Below, in pieces: positions 52,360 through 61,198 of a DNA stretch of 64,000 bases. Both the position numbers and the translations under genes were made by a program. The DNA lies in contig CALMYL010000008.1 in the NCBI GenBank assembly GCA_937873695.1, positions 1 through 64,000 on the forward strand, given 5' to 3'. Source of the stretch: an uncultured Ignavibacteria bacterium (lineage in GTDB: Bacteria > Bacteroidota > Ignavibacteria > Tepidaquicellales > OLB5). The number at the start of each line of letters is the position of its first letter. Positions within the stretch are counted from its first letter, which is position 1. The notes below the pieces were generated by a model. The model saw nothing but the letters and a program-made list of their open reading frames with translations, did not search any database and was not told where the DNA came from.

Positions 52360-53718
52360 TTAGTTTATTCCAAGGCTCTTCAGTTTTCTGTAGAAAGTCC
52401 GCTCATTTATGTTCAGCAGCTTTGCTGCTTTCGATTTATTTCCGCCTGATTCATCAAGTGCGCTAAGAATTGCATCTTTTTCGGCTTTTTTGGTAAGGGA
52501 TTCAAATGTTGTAGTATCATTTTCGGTAGTTTTAGCTTCAATATTATTATTTGGAACTACTTCATCAGTTATATTGATCTTTTCCATGATGCTTCCTGTC
52601 GTAAGCAGAACCGCTCTTCTTATAGTGTTTCTCAGTTCACGTACATTTCCAGGCCACAGATGATTTTTTATCTTTTTCATTACATTATCTGCTACCGATA
52701 TGACTGATCTGTTGAGTTCTTCATTGGCATCTTTTATGAAATGTTTCACCAGAAGTTCCAGATCGTCTTTTCTTGCCCTCAGAGGAGGAAGATCAATGTG
52801 AAATTCGTTTAGTCTGTAATAAAGGTCAGCCCTGAATTTATTGGCGTTAACAGCATCCGCCAGCCTGACATTAGTTGCAGTAAGTATACGAACATCCAGC
52901 GTAAGGGCTCTTTTGCCGCCAATCCTGGTAACCTTTCTTTCCTGTATGGCGCGAAGCAGCTTTATCTGGTTCGCATCAGAAAGATTGGTAATTTCATCAA
53001 GGAATATTGTACCGCCGTTACCCTGCTCAAACTTGCCTTCTCTCTGCGATTTTGCATCTGTAAATGCGCCCTTTTCATGGCCAAACAGTTCGCTTTCTAT
53101 TAGAGATTCCGGAATAGCCCCGCAATCAACGGCAATAAAAGGCTTTTCTGCTCTTTCACTTGCCCTGTGTATCATGTTGGCAATTACTTCTTTTCCGGTC
53201 CCGCTTTCACCCTGGATAAGGACAGTCAGATTTGTGGGAGCTACAATTTTCACCTGGTCAAACACTTCTTTCATCTCGCTGCTGGAACCTATTATGCCGC
53301 CGCCCTTATAGGAATCATCGGTTCTCTTCCTTAGAATTGCGAGTTCTTTATTGAGATATCTTATTTCAAGGGCTTTTCTGAGAGTCATGATCATCCCGTC
53401 ATTATCAAATGGTTTTGTCAGATAGTCGCTTGCACCCTGTTTCATTGCTTCAACCGCATTTTTGATATCCCCGAAAGCTGTAAGTATGATGAACGGAATA
53501 TCGGGGTCAATTTTTTTAACTTCAGCCAGGATCTGCATTCCATCCATTTTAGGCATTTTCATATCGCAAATAACAAGGTCGTAATTTTTTGTTTTTACTT
53601 CCTCTATAGCCTTCGAGCCGTCTTCAACTGATTTTGGGTCATATCCGTGCTCTTCGAGCACGCTTTCAAGCGTATATCTTAATGATTCATTATCATCTAT
53701 GATGAGAATTTTTTCCAT
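52360..53718 (-). CDS. NtrC-family sigma-54-dependent response regulator
   Basis: A 452-residue activator of sigma-54 RNA polymerase. The receiver (1-120) has D8/D9, D52 as phospho-acceptor (VICDMKMPKMDG) and K102. The AAA+ domain (about 140-375) has Walker A GESGTGKE (170-177), the sigma-54-contacting loop GAFTDA (217-222), and GGTIFLDEI as Walker B. The C-terminal Fis-type HTH is GGNKSKAAKLLNINERTFYRKLKSLGIN. It lies 22 bases after the giant kinase gene, its likely partner. Five sigma-54-like promoters within 28 kb are its probable targets. Confidence 0.95.
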   Translation of the reverse strand: MEKILIIDDNESLRYTLESVLEEHGYDPKSVEDGSKAIEEVKTKNYDLVICDMKMPKMDGMQILAEVKKIDPDIPFIILTAFGDIKNAVEAMKQGASDYLTKPFDNDGMIMTLRKALEIRYLNKELAILRKRTDDSYKGGGIIGSSSEMKEVFDQVKIVAPTNLTVLIQGESGTGKEVIANMIHRASERAEKPFIAVDCGAIPESLIESELFGHEKGAFTDAKSQREGKFEQGNGGTIFLDEITNLSDANQIKLLRAIQERKVTRIGGKRALTLDVRILTATNVRLADAVNANKFRADLYYRLNEFHIDLPPLRARKDDLELLVKHFIKDANEELNRSVISVADNVMKKIKNHLWPGNVRELRNTIRRAVLLTTGSIMEKINITDEVVPNNNIEAKTTENDTTTFESLTKKAEKDAILSALDESGGNKSKAAKLLNINERTFYRKLKSLGIN

Positions 53719-53740
53719 ATTACTGATCTATACTTATAAT

Positions 53741-56700
53741 TTAATTACGATTTTCCACCGGCAGCTTTATTTCCACATGTGTACCTTTGCCCGGTTCACT
53801 GGAAATGTTCAGTATGCCATTATGTGACTTAATATATTGGTATGCAAGTCCAAGTCCAAGCCCGGTACCCGTTTCTTTTGTTGTAAAAAAGGGTTCAAAT
53901 ATCTTATCAAGATTCTCCTGCGGAATTCCTTTACCGGTATCGATTATATCAATAATAATCCTGTGATTGATCTTATCTTCCCTTGCCCTTACTGAAATGC
54001 TGCCTTCAGTTTCTATGGCATCAATTGCGTTAGAAATGAAATTGAGCAAAGCATTTTCAAGCTTCACTTTATCGGCGTGCAGTACCGGCAGTTTAGGTGA
54101 AATATCCTTGCTAAGTGCAATATGTTTTTCGGCGCATCTTGCTTCTATACTGTTCATTGTGTTCTCAAGCAGTTCTGAAACAGGGAAGTCATCATAAACC
54201 AGGTCCTCAGGAGAAGCAAAATTAAGCAGGTCTTTGATAATTTTGTTTGCTATATCAGAATTAACAAGTATATATTTGAGATGCTTTTTCATTTTTTCAT
54301 CTTCGATCTTGGATTTTTCAAGAAGCTGTGCAAGTGCGCTTATATTTGCCAGGGGGTTCCGGATCTCATGGGCAATTCCGGAGGAGAATCTTCCCAAAGC
54401 GGCCAGTTTTTCGTTATGTACAAGCTCTTTCTGGGCTTCTATAAGTTTGGCATTTGTTTTTCTGAGTTCTTCTTCCACCAGTTTTATTTCTGTGATATCC
54501 TGTACACTGCCGTATAGCCTGACAGGCTTTTTTCTTTTATCGTACTCAACCCTCAGATCAAGGCTAAGGTACTTCAATCTTCCTGAAGGAGTAACTATTC
54601 TGTAATCTATCTCGGCATCATGCGGCTTCTTTTCAATAGAATTGACAAGTTCATCCATTGTCTGAAGGTCTTTGTGATATATATATTTACGCAAGTTACT
54701 GTAACTTATCGATTCTGCTCCCGGTGTGAATTCGTATATCCTGTACATTTCATCAGACCAATGTTGTGAACCCGTTATTAGCTCAGTCTGCCAGCTTCCC
54801 AGTTTGGCTATACTTTGCGCTTCTTTCAGTTGTTTCTCACTTTGTCTTATCTTCTCTTCGGCTTCCTTCATTTCGGTAACATCCATGAAAGTACCAACCA
54901 TTCTTGTAACATTGCCTTTGCCGTCCTTTTCAATTTCACCCTGTGAATGAATTATCTTGATCTTGCCTGTCGAGCTTTTTATGTTCAGGTAGTAATCAAA
55001 GCTTCCGTCACTTTCCAAGGCTGCATTTATAGCATCTTCACGGATCTTCCTGTTATCTTCATCCAGCAAATTAAGATATTGCTGCTGAGTGATATCTGTG
55101 TTTTCCCTGATCCCGAATATACGGTACATTTCTGAAGACCATTTAACCTTATCAGTGAAAGCATCCCACTCCCAGCTCCCCATTTTTGCAATTTCCTGTG
55201 CTTCCTTCAGCCTCTGTTCGCTTTCTATCAGATCGCGTTCAGCTTTTTTTCTTTCGGTAATATCCCGGGTAACTTTAACAAACCCTTTCAGCTTGTCACC
55301 ATCGTACAACGCTGAAAAAATAATTTCAGCCCAGAATTGTGAGCCATCTTTTCGTTTTCTCCAGCCCTGGTTTTCATACCGGCCCTGGGAGGCGGCCATT
55401 TGCAGATTATATTCGGGCAATCCGCTTTTAATATCTTCCTCAGTATAAAATTCAGAAATATGCTTTCCAATAATTTCATGATGTTTATATCCTTTGATAA
55501 GCTCCGCAGCGGGATTCCAGCTTTTTACATGCCCAGTTTCATCAAGAAGTATGATAGCGTAATCCTTAACGTTTTCCATAATAAGAGAAAGTCTTTCTTC
55601 ATTTTCCCGGATCTTCTTTTCTGCATCATGCACAAGTGTAATATCAAGACATGTCCCTACCATCTTCAGAACATTTCCCCTGTCATCCAGTTTAACTCCG
55701 CCAGAAGAGCGAAGCACTTTTATTTTGCCCGAAGGTGTAATTATCCTTTCATTAAATTCAAAAGACTTCTTATTTGAAAACGCATCTAAGATCTTTGATT
55801 TTATTATTTCCCTGTCCTCAGGATGCAGTTTACTCAGAAATCCTTCATATGAGTTATCAAAATCTTCTTTTGTAATTTCGTAAATGTTATACATTTCATC
55901 TGACCATTTTACGGTATCAGTTACCACATCCCACTGCCAATTGCCCAATTTAGCAATTGATTGCGCTTCAAGCAGAGAATTTCTGTTTTCAATAAGTTCG
56001 TTTTCTATTGACTTTCTGGAGGAAATATCACGAATCATACCTGTGAAGTATACACGCTCGTTCAGTTCCCATTTGGCTATGGATAGTTCAATAGGAAATT
56101 CTTTTCCGTTCTTTTTCCTTCCGGCAAGCTCTAAAGTCTTACCATGCAGCTCTGATATCCCTGTATCGGCAGCTCTGTTAAGAGCTTTTTGGTGTTGAGA
56201 GATATATCTTTCAGGCATTAATATTGTCAAAGAACTGCCGAGCAATTCATCGGTTGTATACCCGAACATATCTGAAGTGCTTGCATTAACGTAGATTATT
56301 TCACCATCATTGTTTGCTGTTATGATGGAATCATTGGCTGTATCAGCAATAGCGCTGAAGTGTTTTTCCCGTTCCTTTATTTCTTTTACAAATTCATTCT
56401 TGCCGATAACGCCTCTTATCTCATTTGAAATACTTACTATACTATCCAGTATTTCCTTATCGGGTTTAATATCTTTTGAATTGAAGAATTCCAGGATGCC
56501 AATAACCCCATTCTTATCAATAACCGGAACCCATATGCTTGATTTAAGACCGATCTTTCTGCATAGCTCGGCACGTTTATATATCTTTGTATCTTCCAGA
56601 AGAGATATATCTATCCATACAGGTTTTTTTTCTTTGATAACTTCTTTCTGAATTACGTGTTCATTACCTAATGTGATCTCTTCTGTTAATGCCCTGAATA

Positions 56701-59068
56701 CTTCATATTCCGGTTTAAGGCATTTGTTCCATATACCTGAACTTTTCAGTTCGCTGCCGTTAAACGTAAGGAAATGCCCGATATCCCAGCCGGTATATTC
56801 ACAAACCTTGTCAATAGAATACTGTATACATGGTGTATTTTCGGTGAAAGTATTTGCTTCAGTGGCAACTTCATTAACCAGATTAAGCAGACTGAATCTT
56901 TTTTCCAGAAGAACGAGATTATTTTTTTCCGCTGTAATATCCTGAACAATTCCGACAATCGCGTCAACTCTTCCTTCTTCATCCCTGATTACTGAGGAAG
57001 AAAGATATATAAAGAACTCACTTCCATCACTTCTTCTGTTAACAAGTTCTCCCTTCCAGCCGTTTTTAAGTGATTCACTGAGAATTTCCCTTCTTTTTTC
57101 ATCTGAAATGCTTTCTGTATATAATACAGGAATATTTTTATCAAGAAGTTCACTTTCCAAATACCCATAGACTGATTCAAATGCGGGATTTACGAATATT
57201 GTTCTGTTCTGTAGATTTGATATAAAAACGCATTCTTTGATTCCACGGAGTGCATGACCGAAAAGCTTCAGTCTGTTTTGCACTTTTTCTTTGATCGCCA
57301 TTTCATCAAGCAGTCTGTTCAGCGTATTCGCAAGTTCTATGGTTCGTTCATTAACTTTCTGCTCAAGTTCTTCATAAGCAATCTTCAGGTTTTCTTCGGC
57401 TTTTTTCCGTTCGAGGAAATTGCCAACCTGATTTCCGGCAGATTCAAGCACTTCAAGCAGATCGTACTTTGCAGTAAGCTCATTCTGATTAAAACACTCA
57501 ATTACAGCTATTACTCTATCACCATCTTTAATAGGTACAGCAAAACCCGTTTGCCAACCAAGTTTCGTAAAACCTTCCTGTCCGGATGATAATTCGTCTG
57601 AGTTCAAATTTTCCAGCCAAAGCGATTTTGCTGATTCCCATACTTTTCCGGGCAAACCTTTGCCCTTTTCAAGTTCAAAAGAACTGCCATAAACAGCATT
57701 GTATTTTTTTGCGTCAGCGGGGTTTTCGCTCCATATGGCCTTTTGTTTTAATTTATCCTCATCTGCTACCCATGCAATTCCGAATTTCCAGTTCACCCCG
57801 GTGCAAATGTTTTCCAGCACACTCTGCAGCGCATCTTCGGTAGTTAACGCTTCGGCTAATGTGCGTGATACTGAGTATTGTATCTTAAGGTATCGTTCTG
57901 TTCGTTTCTTTTCGTGAATATCAATAGCAATTCCTATATAACCCGCGAACTCTCCGCCGGAATATCTGGGTATACCTCTGCTTAAGATCCATCTGTAGTC
58001 ACCATCTGCAGATTGCAGCCGGTACTCAATTTCAAAAGGTTCTCTGCTTTCAAAAAAAACTGCGTAAGTATTCAGGCATCTTTCCAGGTCCTCAGGAAAT
58101 ATTCCATCCACCCAGCCGTTTCCGATCTCCTGTGAAAGTGTTCTTCCTCTGAAATCGAGCCAGCCTTTGTTAAAATATTCGCATTTTTTGTCAATCCCAG
58201 AGATCCATATCAATGCCGGGGCAGAGTCCGCCATTTCCCGGAACCTGCTTTCACTTTCGCGAAGTGAATGTTCAATTTTTATCCTGTTATTTATTTCATT
58301 TACAAGGTTATCGTTTGAGTCTTTGAGTTCAGCTGTTCTTTCTTCAACCTTATCTTCCAGTTCTTCGTATGATCTTTTCAGTAATATATCTGTTTCATTT
58401 TTGTTTTTTATCAATCTGCTAAACACAAAAAGCGATAGACCCAGTACTGCAAAAGCAAAAAGACTTGTGATAATAATGAAAGCCTGCGTATTTGTAAGGC
58501 TATCTTTTGAAGATTGTTGTCTTTCTTCCAGCAGTCTGAATTCTTCATTCTTAATGTGTGCTGTGATCTTATTCACTTTTTCGAGATCCTCCTGAGACAG
58601 CATAGCTAACCCGGTTTGCAATGCAGAGACTTGACCTTCAGATCTGAATATCGCAATTGAAGAATCCAGCAGCAGATTGATTTTTTTTGATAGCGAGTCA
58701 ATAGTAATAATGTTTTGCTGTTGTGCAGTATTTTCAGGTGTTAATAATTTCAGCTGCCCAATTTCGTAAGCAAGTGTATTCTGGTACTCCCTGTACTTCA
58801 AATAATACTTTTCATCGCCTTTTACAATATAACTTCTTCTTTGAAGCTGGATATTTGAGAGCAGGAAGCTTATTTCATCAGTTTTTCGTAAAACTTTGTT
58901 GGTATGATCGATAAGTTCTACACTACTCTTGTATAAACTTATGTTATTGTATGTAATTATACTGAGAACTATGAAACATAACAAGAATATCAAAAAAGCT
59001 GCAGGGATAAATTTTTCCAGCGGCAGTTTTTCCGCGAATTTTCTGAATTTTTGATTGTTGGTATTCAA
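53741..59068 (-). CDS. Multi-PAS/GAF sensor histidine kinase with CHASE3-like input domain
   Basis: A 1775-residue membrane kinase. Transmembrane helices lie at about 20-42 and 195-217, with a periplasmic CHASE3-like domain between them. The cytoplasmic part has, in order, a coiled coil, PAS1 (270-390), GAF1 (395-555), PAS2 (600-720), GAF2 (728-900), PAS3-PAS7 (910-1545), HisKA with H1567 in GIAHEIRNPL, and HATPase_c (FISNAIDAIE, DTGKGIP, TGTGLGLGL). PAS4, PAS6 and PAS7 share EAQ-x-IAK-(L/M)G-(N/S)W and W-S-x-EMY-x-I, so they arose by duplication. It resembles NtrB-type kinases and sits directly before the NtrC-type gene, forming the probable signalling pair. Confidence 0.92.
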   Translation of the reverse strand: MNTNNQKFRKFAEKLPLEKFIPAAFLIFLLCFIVLSIITYNNISLYKSSVELIDHTNKVLRKTDEISFLLSNIQLQRRSYIVKGDEKYYLKYREYQNTLAYEIGQLKLLTPENTAQQQNIITIDSLSKKINLLLDSSIAIFRSEGQVSALQTGLAMLSQEDLEKVNKITAHIKNEEFRLLEERQQSSKDSLTNTQAFIIITSLFAFAVLGLSLFVFSRLIKNKNETDILLKRSYEELEDKVEERTAELKDSNDNLVNEINNRIKIEHSLRESESRFREMADSAPALIWISGIDKKCEYFNKGWLDFRGRTLSQEIGNGWVDGIFPEDLERCLNTYAVFFESREPFEIEYRLQSADGDYRWILSRGIPRYSGGEFAGYIGIAIDIHEKKRTERYLKIQYSVSRTLAEALTTEDALQSVLENICTGVNWKFGIAWVADEDKLKQKAIWSENPADAKKYNAVYGSSFELEKGKGLPGKVWESAKSLWLENLNSDELSSGQEGFTKLGWQTGFAVPIKDGDRVIAVIECFNQNELTAKYDLLEVLESAGNQVGNFLERKKAEENLKIAYEELEQKVNERTIELANTLNRLLDEMAIKEKVQNRLKLFGHALRGIKECVFISNLQNRTIFVNPAFESVYGYLESELLDKNIPVLYTESISDEKRREILSESLKNGWKGELVNRRSDGSEFFIYLSSSVIRDEEGRVDAIVGIVQDITAEKNNLVLLEKRFSLLNLVNEVATEANTFTENTPCIQYSIDKVCEYTGWDIGHFLTFNGSELKSSGIWNKCLKPEYEVFRALTEEITLGNEHVIQKEVIKEKKPVWIDISLLEDTKIYKRAELCRKIGLKSSIWVPVIDKNGVIGILEFFNSKDIKPDKEILDSIVSISNEIRGVIGKNEFVKEIKEREKHFSAIADTANDSIITANNDGEIIYVNASTSDMFGYTTDELLGSSLTILMPERYISQHQKALNRAADTGISELHGKTLELAGRKKNGKEFPIELSIAKWELNERVYFTGMIRDISSRKSIENELIENRNSLLEAQSIAKLGNWQWDVVTDTVKWSDEMYNIYEITKEDFDNSYEGFLSKLHPEDREIIKSKILDAFSNKKSFEFNERIITPSGKIKVLRSSGGVKLDDRGNVLKMVGTCLDITLVHDAEKKIRENEERLSLIMENVKDYAIILLDETGHVKSWNPAAELIKGYKHHEIIGKHISEFYTEEDIKSGLPEYNLQMAASQGRYENQGWRKRKDGSQFWAEIIFSALYDGDKLKGFVKVTRDITERKKAERDLIESEQRLKEAQEIAKMGSWEWDAFTDKVKWSSEMYRIFGIRENTDITQQQYLNLLDEDNRKIREDAINAALESDGSFDYYLNIKSSTGKIKIIHSQGEIEKDGKGNVTRMVGTFMDVTEMKEAEEKIRQSEKQLKEAQSIAKLGSWQTELITGSQHWSDEMYRIYEFTPGAESISYSNLRKYIYHKDLQTMDELVNSIEKKPHDAEIDYRIVTPSGRLKYLSLDLRVEYDKRKKPVRLYGSVQDITEIKLVEEELRKTNAKLIEAQKELVHNEKLAALGRFSSGIAHEIRNPLANISALAQLLEKSKIEDEKMKKHLKYILVNSDIANKIIKDLLNFASPEDLVYDDFPVSELLENTMNSIEARCAEKHIALSKDISPKLPVLHADKVKLENALLNFISNAIDAIETEGSISVRAREDKINHRIIIDIIDTGKGIPQENLDKIFEPFFTTKETGTGLGLGLAYQYIKSHNGILNISSEPGKGTHVEIKLPVENRN

Positions 59069-59101
59069 ATTGCCTGAAATATAATGAATTTTACGACAAT
59101 A

Positions 59102-59114
59102 ATGTCATTGACAT
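59102..59114. promoter_or_regulatory. Palindromic candidate activator site
   Basis: ATGTCA-T-TGACAT is a perfect inverted repeat, 44-56 bases upstream of the sigma-54-like promoter at 59158 and 34-46 bases from the divergent kinase gene. It uses the same TGACAT half-site as the sites at 32208 and 51543 but in inverted arrangement. Confidence 0.4.
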
Positions 59115-59157
59115 GCCTTATACATACCAAAATAACATCAAAAACAGCAAAAAAGAT

Positions 59158-59175
59158 TTGGCACAGTAATTGTTA
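59158..59175 (+). promoter_or_regulatory. Sigma-54-type promoter for the lone-receiver gene group
   Basis: TTGGCAC-AGTAA-TTGTTA is the best match of the five to the consensus. Predicted start is near 59184, 49 bases before the first candidate ATG (59233) and 180 before the receiver gene. Confidence 0.7.
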
Positions 59176-59232
59176 TTTCTTGTTGGTACCAAAAGATAAC
59201 AAAAACATAAATAAATAAAAATGGAGGGTATG

Positions 59233-59349
59233 ATGTTAGACTTAAGGATAAAAAAGGAAGATTTGGGATATTTAAGGTTAATTATTGACCTGGCATCCGC
59301 AGAATCCAAAGACAATAAGAAGAAAATAAAGAATACACCTCTCAATTAA
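59233..59349 (+). CDS. Possible 38-residue charged protein
   Basis: A short frame, MLDLRIKKEDLGYLRLIIDLASAESKDN followed by a lysine-rich tail. The GGAGGG at 59223-59228 is well placed for the ATG at 59233; ATG at 59221 and 59230 are in the same frame. It is the first frame after the sigma-54-like promoter and ends 14 bases before the receiver gene. The amphipathic middle part could bind a partner protein. No family is recognised. Confidence 0.45.
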   Translation: MLDLRIKKEDLGYLRLIIDLASAESKDNKKKIKNTPLN

Positions 59350-59363
59350 AATTAGATCATATC

Positions 59364-59771
59364 ATGAATATTCTGATATTAATAGTTGAAGATGATAAGT
59401 ACATGAACGAGACTCTGTGTGAAGTTCTGGAATCTGAGGGATATAATGTTGAATCAGCATTAAGCGCACTTGATGCAATAAACAAAATAAAGCACAGTGA
59501 AAAATATTACCAATTGCTGATACTCGACTATAATCTTCAGTACCTGCAGGGTATTACAGGACTTGACATATTCGAGATGGCAAAGGAAAAGGACCCCGGA
59601 GTAAAAGCAATTATGATATCTGCCTACGGTAAAGATAAAGAACTGAAAGAAAAGGCCCGCTCAACAGGAATTGACGCTTTTATTGATAAACCATTTCTTA
59701 TCACAGACCTGATCGATACCGTAGATGGTATCTTGCGGCATTCTGCCAGCAAAGAAGCAGCTTCACAATGA
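59364..59771 (+). CDS. Single-domain response regulator
   Basis: A 135-residue receiver with no output domain. The acidic pocket is D10/D11, the phospho-acceptor D55 (LLILDYNLQYLQG), the switch Ser86 (MISAYG), and the conserved lysine K109 (DKPF). Such proteins relay phosphate or bind partner proteins. It sits opposite the giant kinase and heads a group controlled by a sigma-54-like promoter. I infer that it feeds back on the kinase or phosphorelay. It has no clear Shine-Dalgarno sequence. Confidence 0.92.
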   Translation: MNILILIVEDDKYMNETLCEVLESEGYNVESALSALDAINKIKHSEKYYQLLILDYNLQYLQGITGLDIFEMAKEKDPGVKAIMISAYGKDKELKEKARSTGIDAFIDKPFLITDLIDTVDGILRHSASKEAASQ

Positions 59772-59823
59772 AACATCTTTTAAATAAAATAAGCATGAAA
59801 ACATTAACAAAGGAGAATTTAAA

Positions 59824-60438
59824 ATGAAAACATTTAAATATTTGACGTACTACATGGTGATATGTTTAATATCACTTTCAGGAGTAACTTATTCGCAGGT
59901 TTCAACAGAAAGAATAAAGATCAAAAAAGAAAAATTCCCGCAATTTTCAATTGCGCCTTCAGGCGGTGCAATATTCCCTCTTACCAGGGACTTTAGAGCG
60001 GATTTTAAGCCGGGCGGAGTTGTTGGGATGGATGTGGGTTTAAAATTAAATAAGGAAGTTGGAATATACGGTAAATTCAACTATATGTTCATGTCATCCA
60101 AAAAGACCGGCGCTCCAATAGGTCAATATATGGAGTTTTCAGCGGGACCGAGATACTTTTTTACGCATCCAAAACTGAAATCACAGGTTTATTTTGAAGG
60201 CGGAGCCGGTGCATATTATTTTAACCAGAACAGTTATGTTGATCCTGTAGATAATACCATCACTGTTAACCAGGTTTCACAGACTAATGCCGGTATTAAC
60301 GGCGGAATAGGCGCAAGTTTATATCTTAGTGATGCGGTCGATATTCTTGCGAAGGCAAAATACCACAACGTATTTACAAGAACAGGGTCCGTTGGCTTCA
60401 TGACTGTAAATGCCGGGATTGAATTTACAATAAAATAG
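59824..60438 (+). CDS. Outer-membrane beta-barrel protein
   Basis: A 204-residue exported protein. The signal peptide is residues 1-26 (YMVICLISLSGVTYSQ). The rest has alternating strands typical of OmpA/Opa-like eight-stranded barrels (GGVVGMDVGLKL, VGIYGKFNYMF, YMEFSAGPRYFF, VYFEGGAGAYYF, GINGGIGASLYL, DILAKAKYHNVF) and ends with an F/I-T-I-K-type strand (VNAGIEFTIK). AAAGGAG precedes the ATG. It is likely part of the sigma-54-controlled group and ends at a hairpin. Confidence 0.86.
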   Translation: MKTFKYLTYYMVICLISLSGVTYSQVSTERIKIKKEKFPQFSIAPSGGAIFPLTRDFRADFKPGGVVGMDVGLKLNKEVGIYGKFNYMFMSSKKTGAPIGQYMEFSAGPRYFFTHPKLKSQVYFEGGAGAYYFNQNSYVDPVDNTITVNQVSQTNAGINGGIGASLYLSDAVDILAKAKYHNVFTRTGSVGFMTVNAGIEFTIK

Positions 60439-60454
60439 CTTCAGCAGCAAATTA

Positions 60455-60480
60455 TCAGCAGGGCTTAAAAGCCCTGCTGA
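60455..60480 (+). terminator. Hairpin after the barrel gene
   Basis: A perfect 12-bp stem, 60455-60466 with 60469-60480, and a 2-base loop (folding would open it to four or more). The following ATTGTAAA is a poor T-tract, so partial termination or message protection is inferred. Confidence 0.65.
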
Positions 60481-60523
60481 ATTGTAAACAGAGAATTAAG
60501 AAAATAAATGAGGAGCTTTAAAA

Positions 60524-61153
60524 ATGAAACAAATTTTGATGATTCTATTATTATCTACAACAGTTATATTTTATTATGGATGCAGCGAAGATGACGACCC
60601 GATAAACCCACCTGCAACAGATACTGTGGCAGTAAACTATAATGATCTTATTATTTCAGAAAGAACCCTGCCGTTTGATGATGCGCTCAGCGCTGTTGAT
60701 CTTTTCAGCGGTATGATAGTAAAGGATTCAAGCAGATATAAAGACGCAAACCTGATAGACTCTATAGCATTAGGTGATTCAGTTTATTACCTGCGTTCCG
60801 GAGATCTTTCGGACTTTCCTGTATCAGTTCCGGGATACAGAACGAGGTTTAAATTAGTTATGCTTCAGGCATCCCAATCACAATTTGATACTATGAAGGT
60901 TATTCCTGATTCAGATACTACATTGTCTGAAAACGATTTTACAGCAGATAATACAGGTTCGTTTACGGCTCCGCTATTGTTTAATACCGTATATGGATTT
61001 TATTTAAAAGGTAAGTTTGATGATAATGTGACGCCTTACCCTGTATACGGATTGCTTTACCTCGAAGAAGCGTATAATGAATCCACCGGTTTTAAGCTGA
61101 AATTTGATATCAAGATCAACAAAGAAGGCAGAAACCAATTCAGATCACAATAA
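60524..61153 (+). CDS. Hypothetical lipoprotein
   Basis: A 209-residue exported protein. The signal ends FYYGCSEDDDP, so Cys20 is the likely lipid site with an acidic +2 region, which in many Bacteroidota favours surface exposure. The mature part is beta-rich with an Asp/Asn-rich surface and has no recognised family. GAGGAG precedes the ATG. It follows the barrel gene by 85 bases with a hairpin between. Confidence 0.78.
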   Translation: MKQILMILLLSTTVIFYYGCSEDDDPINPPATDTVAVNYNDLIISERTLPFDDALSAVDLFSGMIVKDSSRYKDANLIDSIALGDSVYYLRSGDLSDFPVSVPGYRTRFKLVMLQASQSQFDTMKVIPDSDTTLSENDFTADNTGSFTAPLLFNTVYGFYLKGKFDDNVTPYPVYGLLYLEEAYNESTGFKLKFDIKINKEGRNQFRSQ

Positions 61154-61198
61154 AATATAATATCTGCCTAACCCGGCAGAATAAGGAGAAATTGAAAT

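Noticed and set aside
52841-53311. Plus-strand frame of 156 codons
   Set aside because: It is antisense to the AAA+ domain of the sigma-54 activator.
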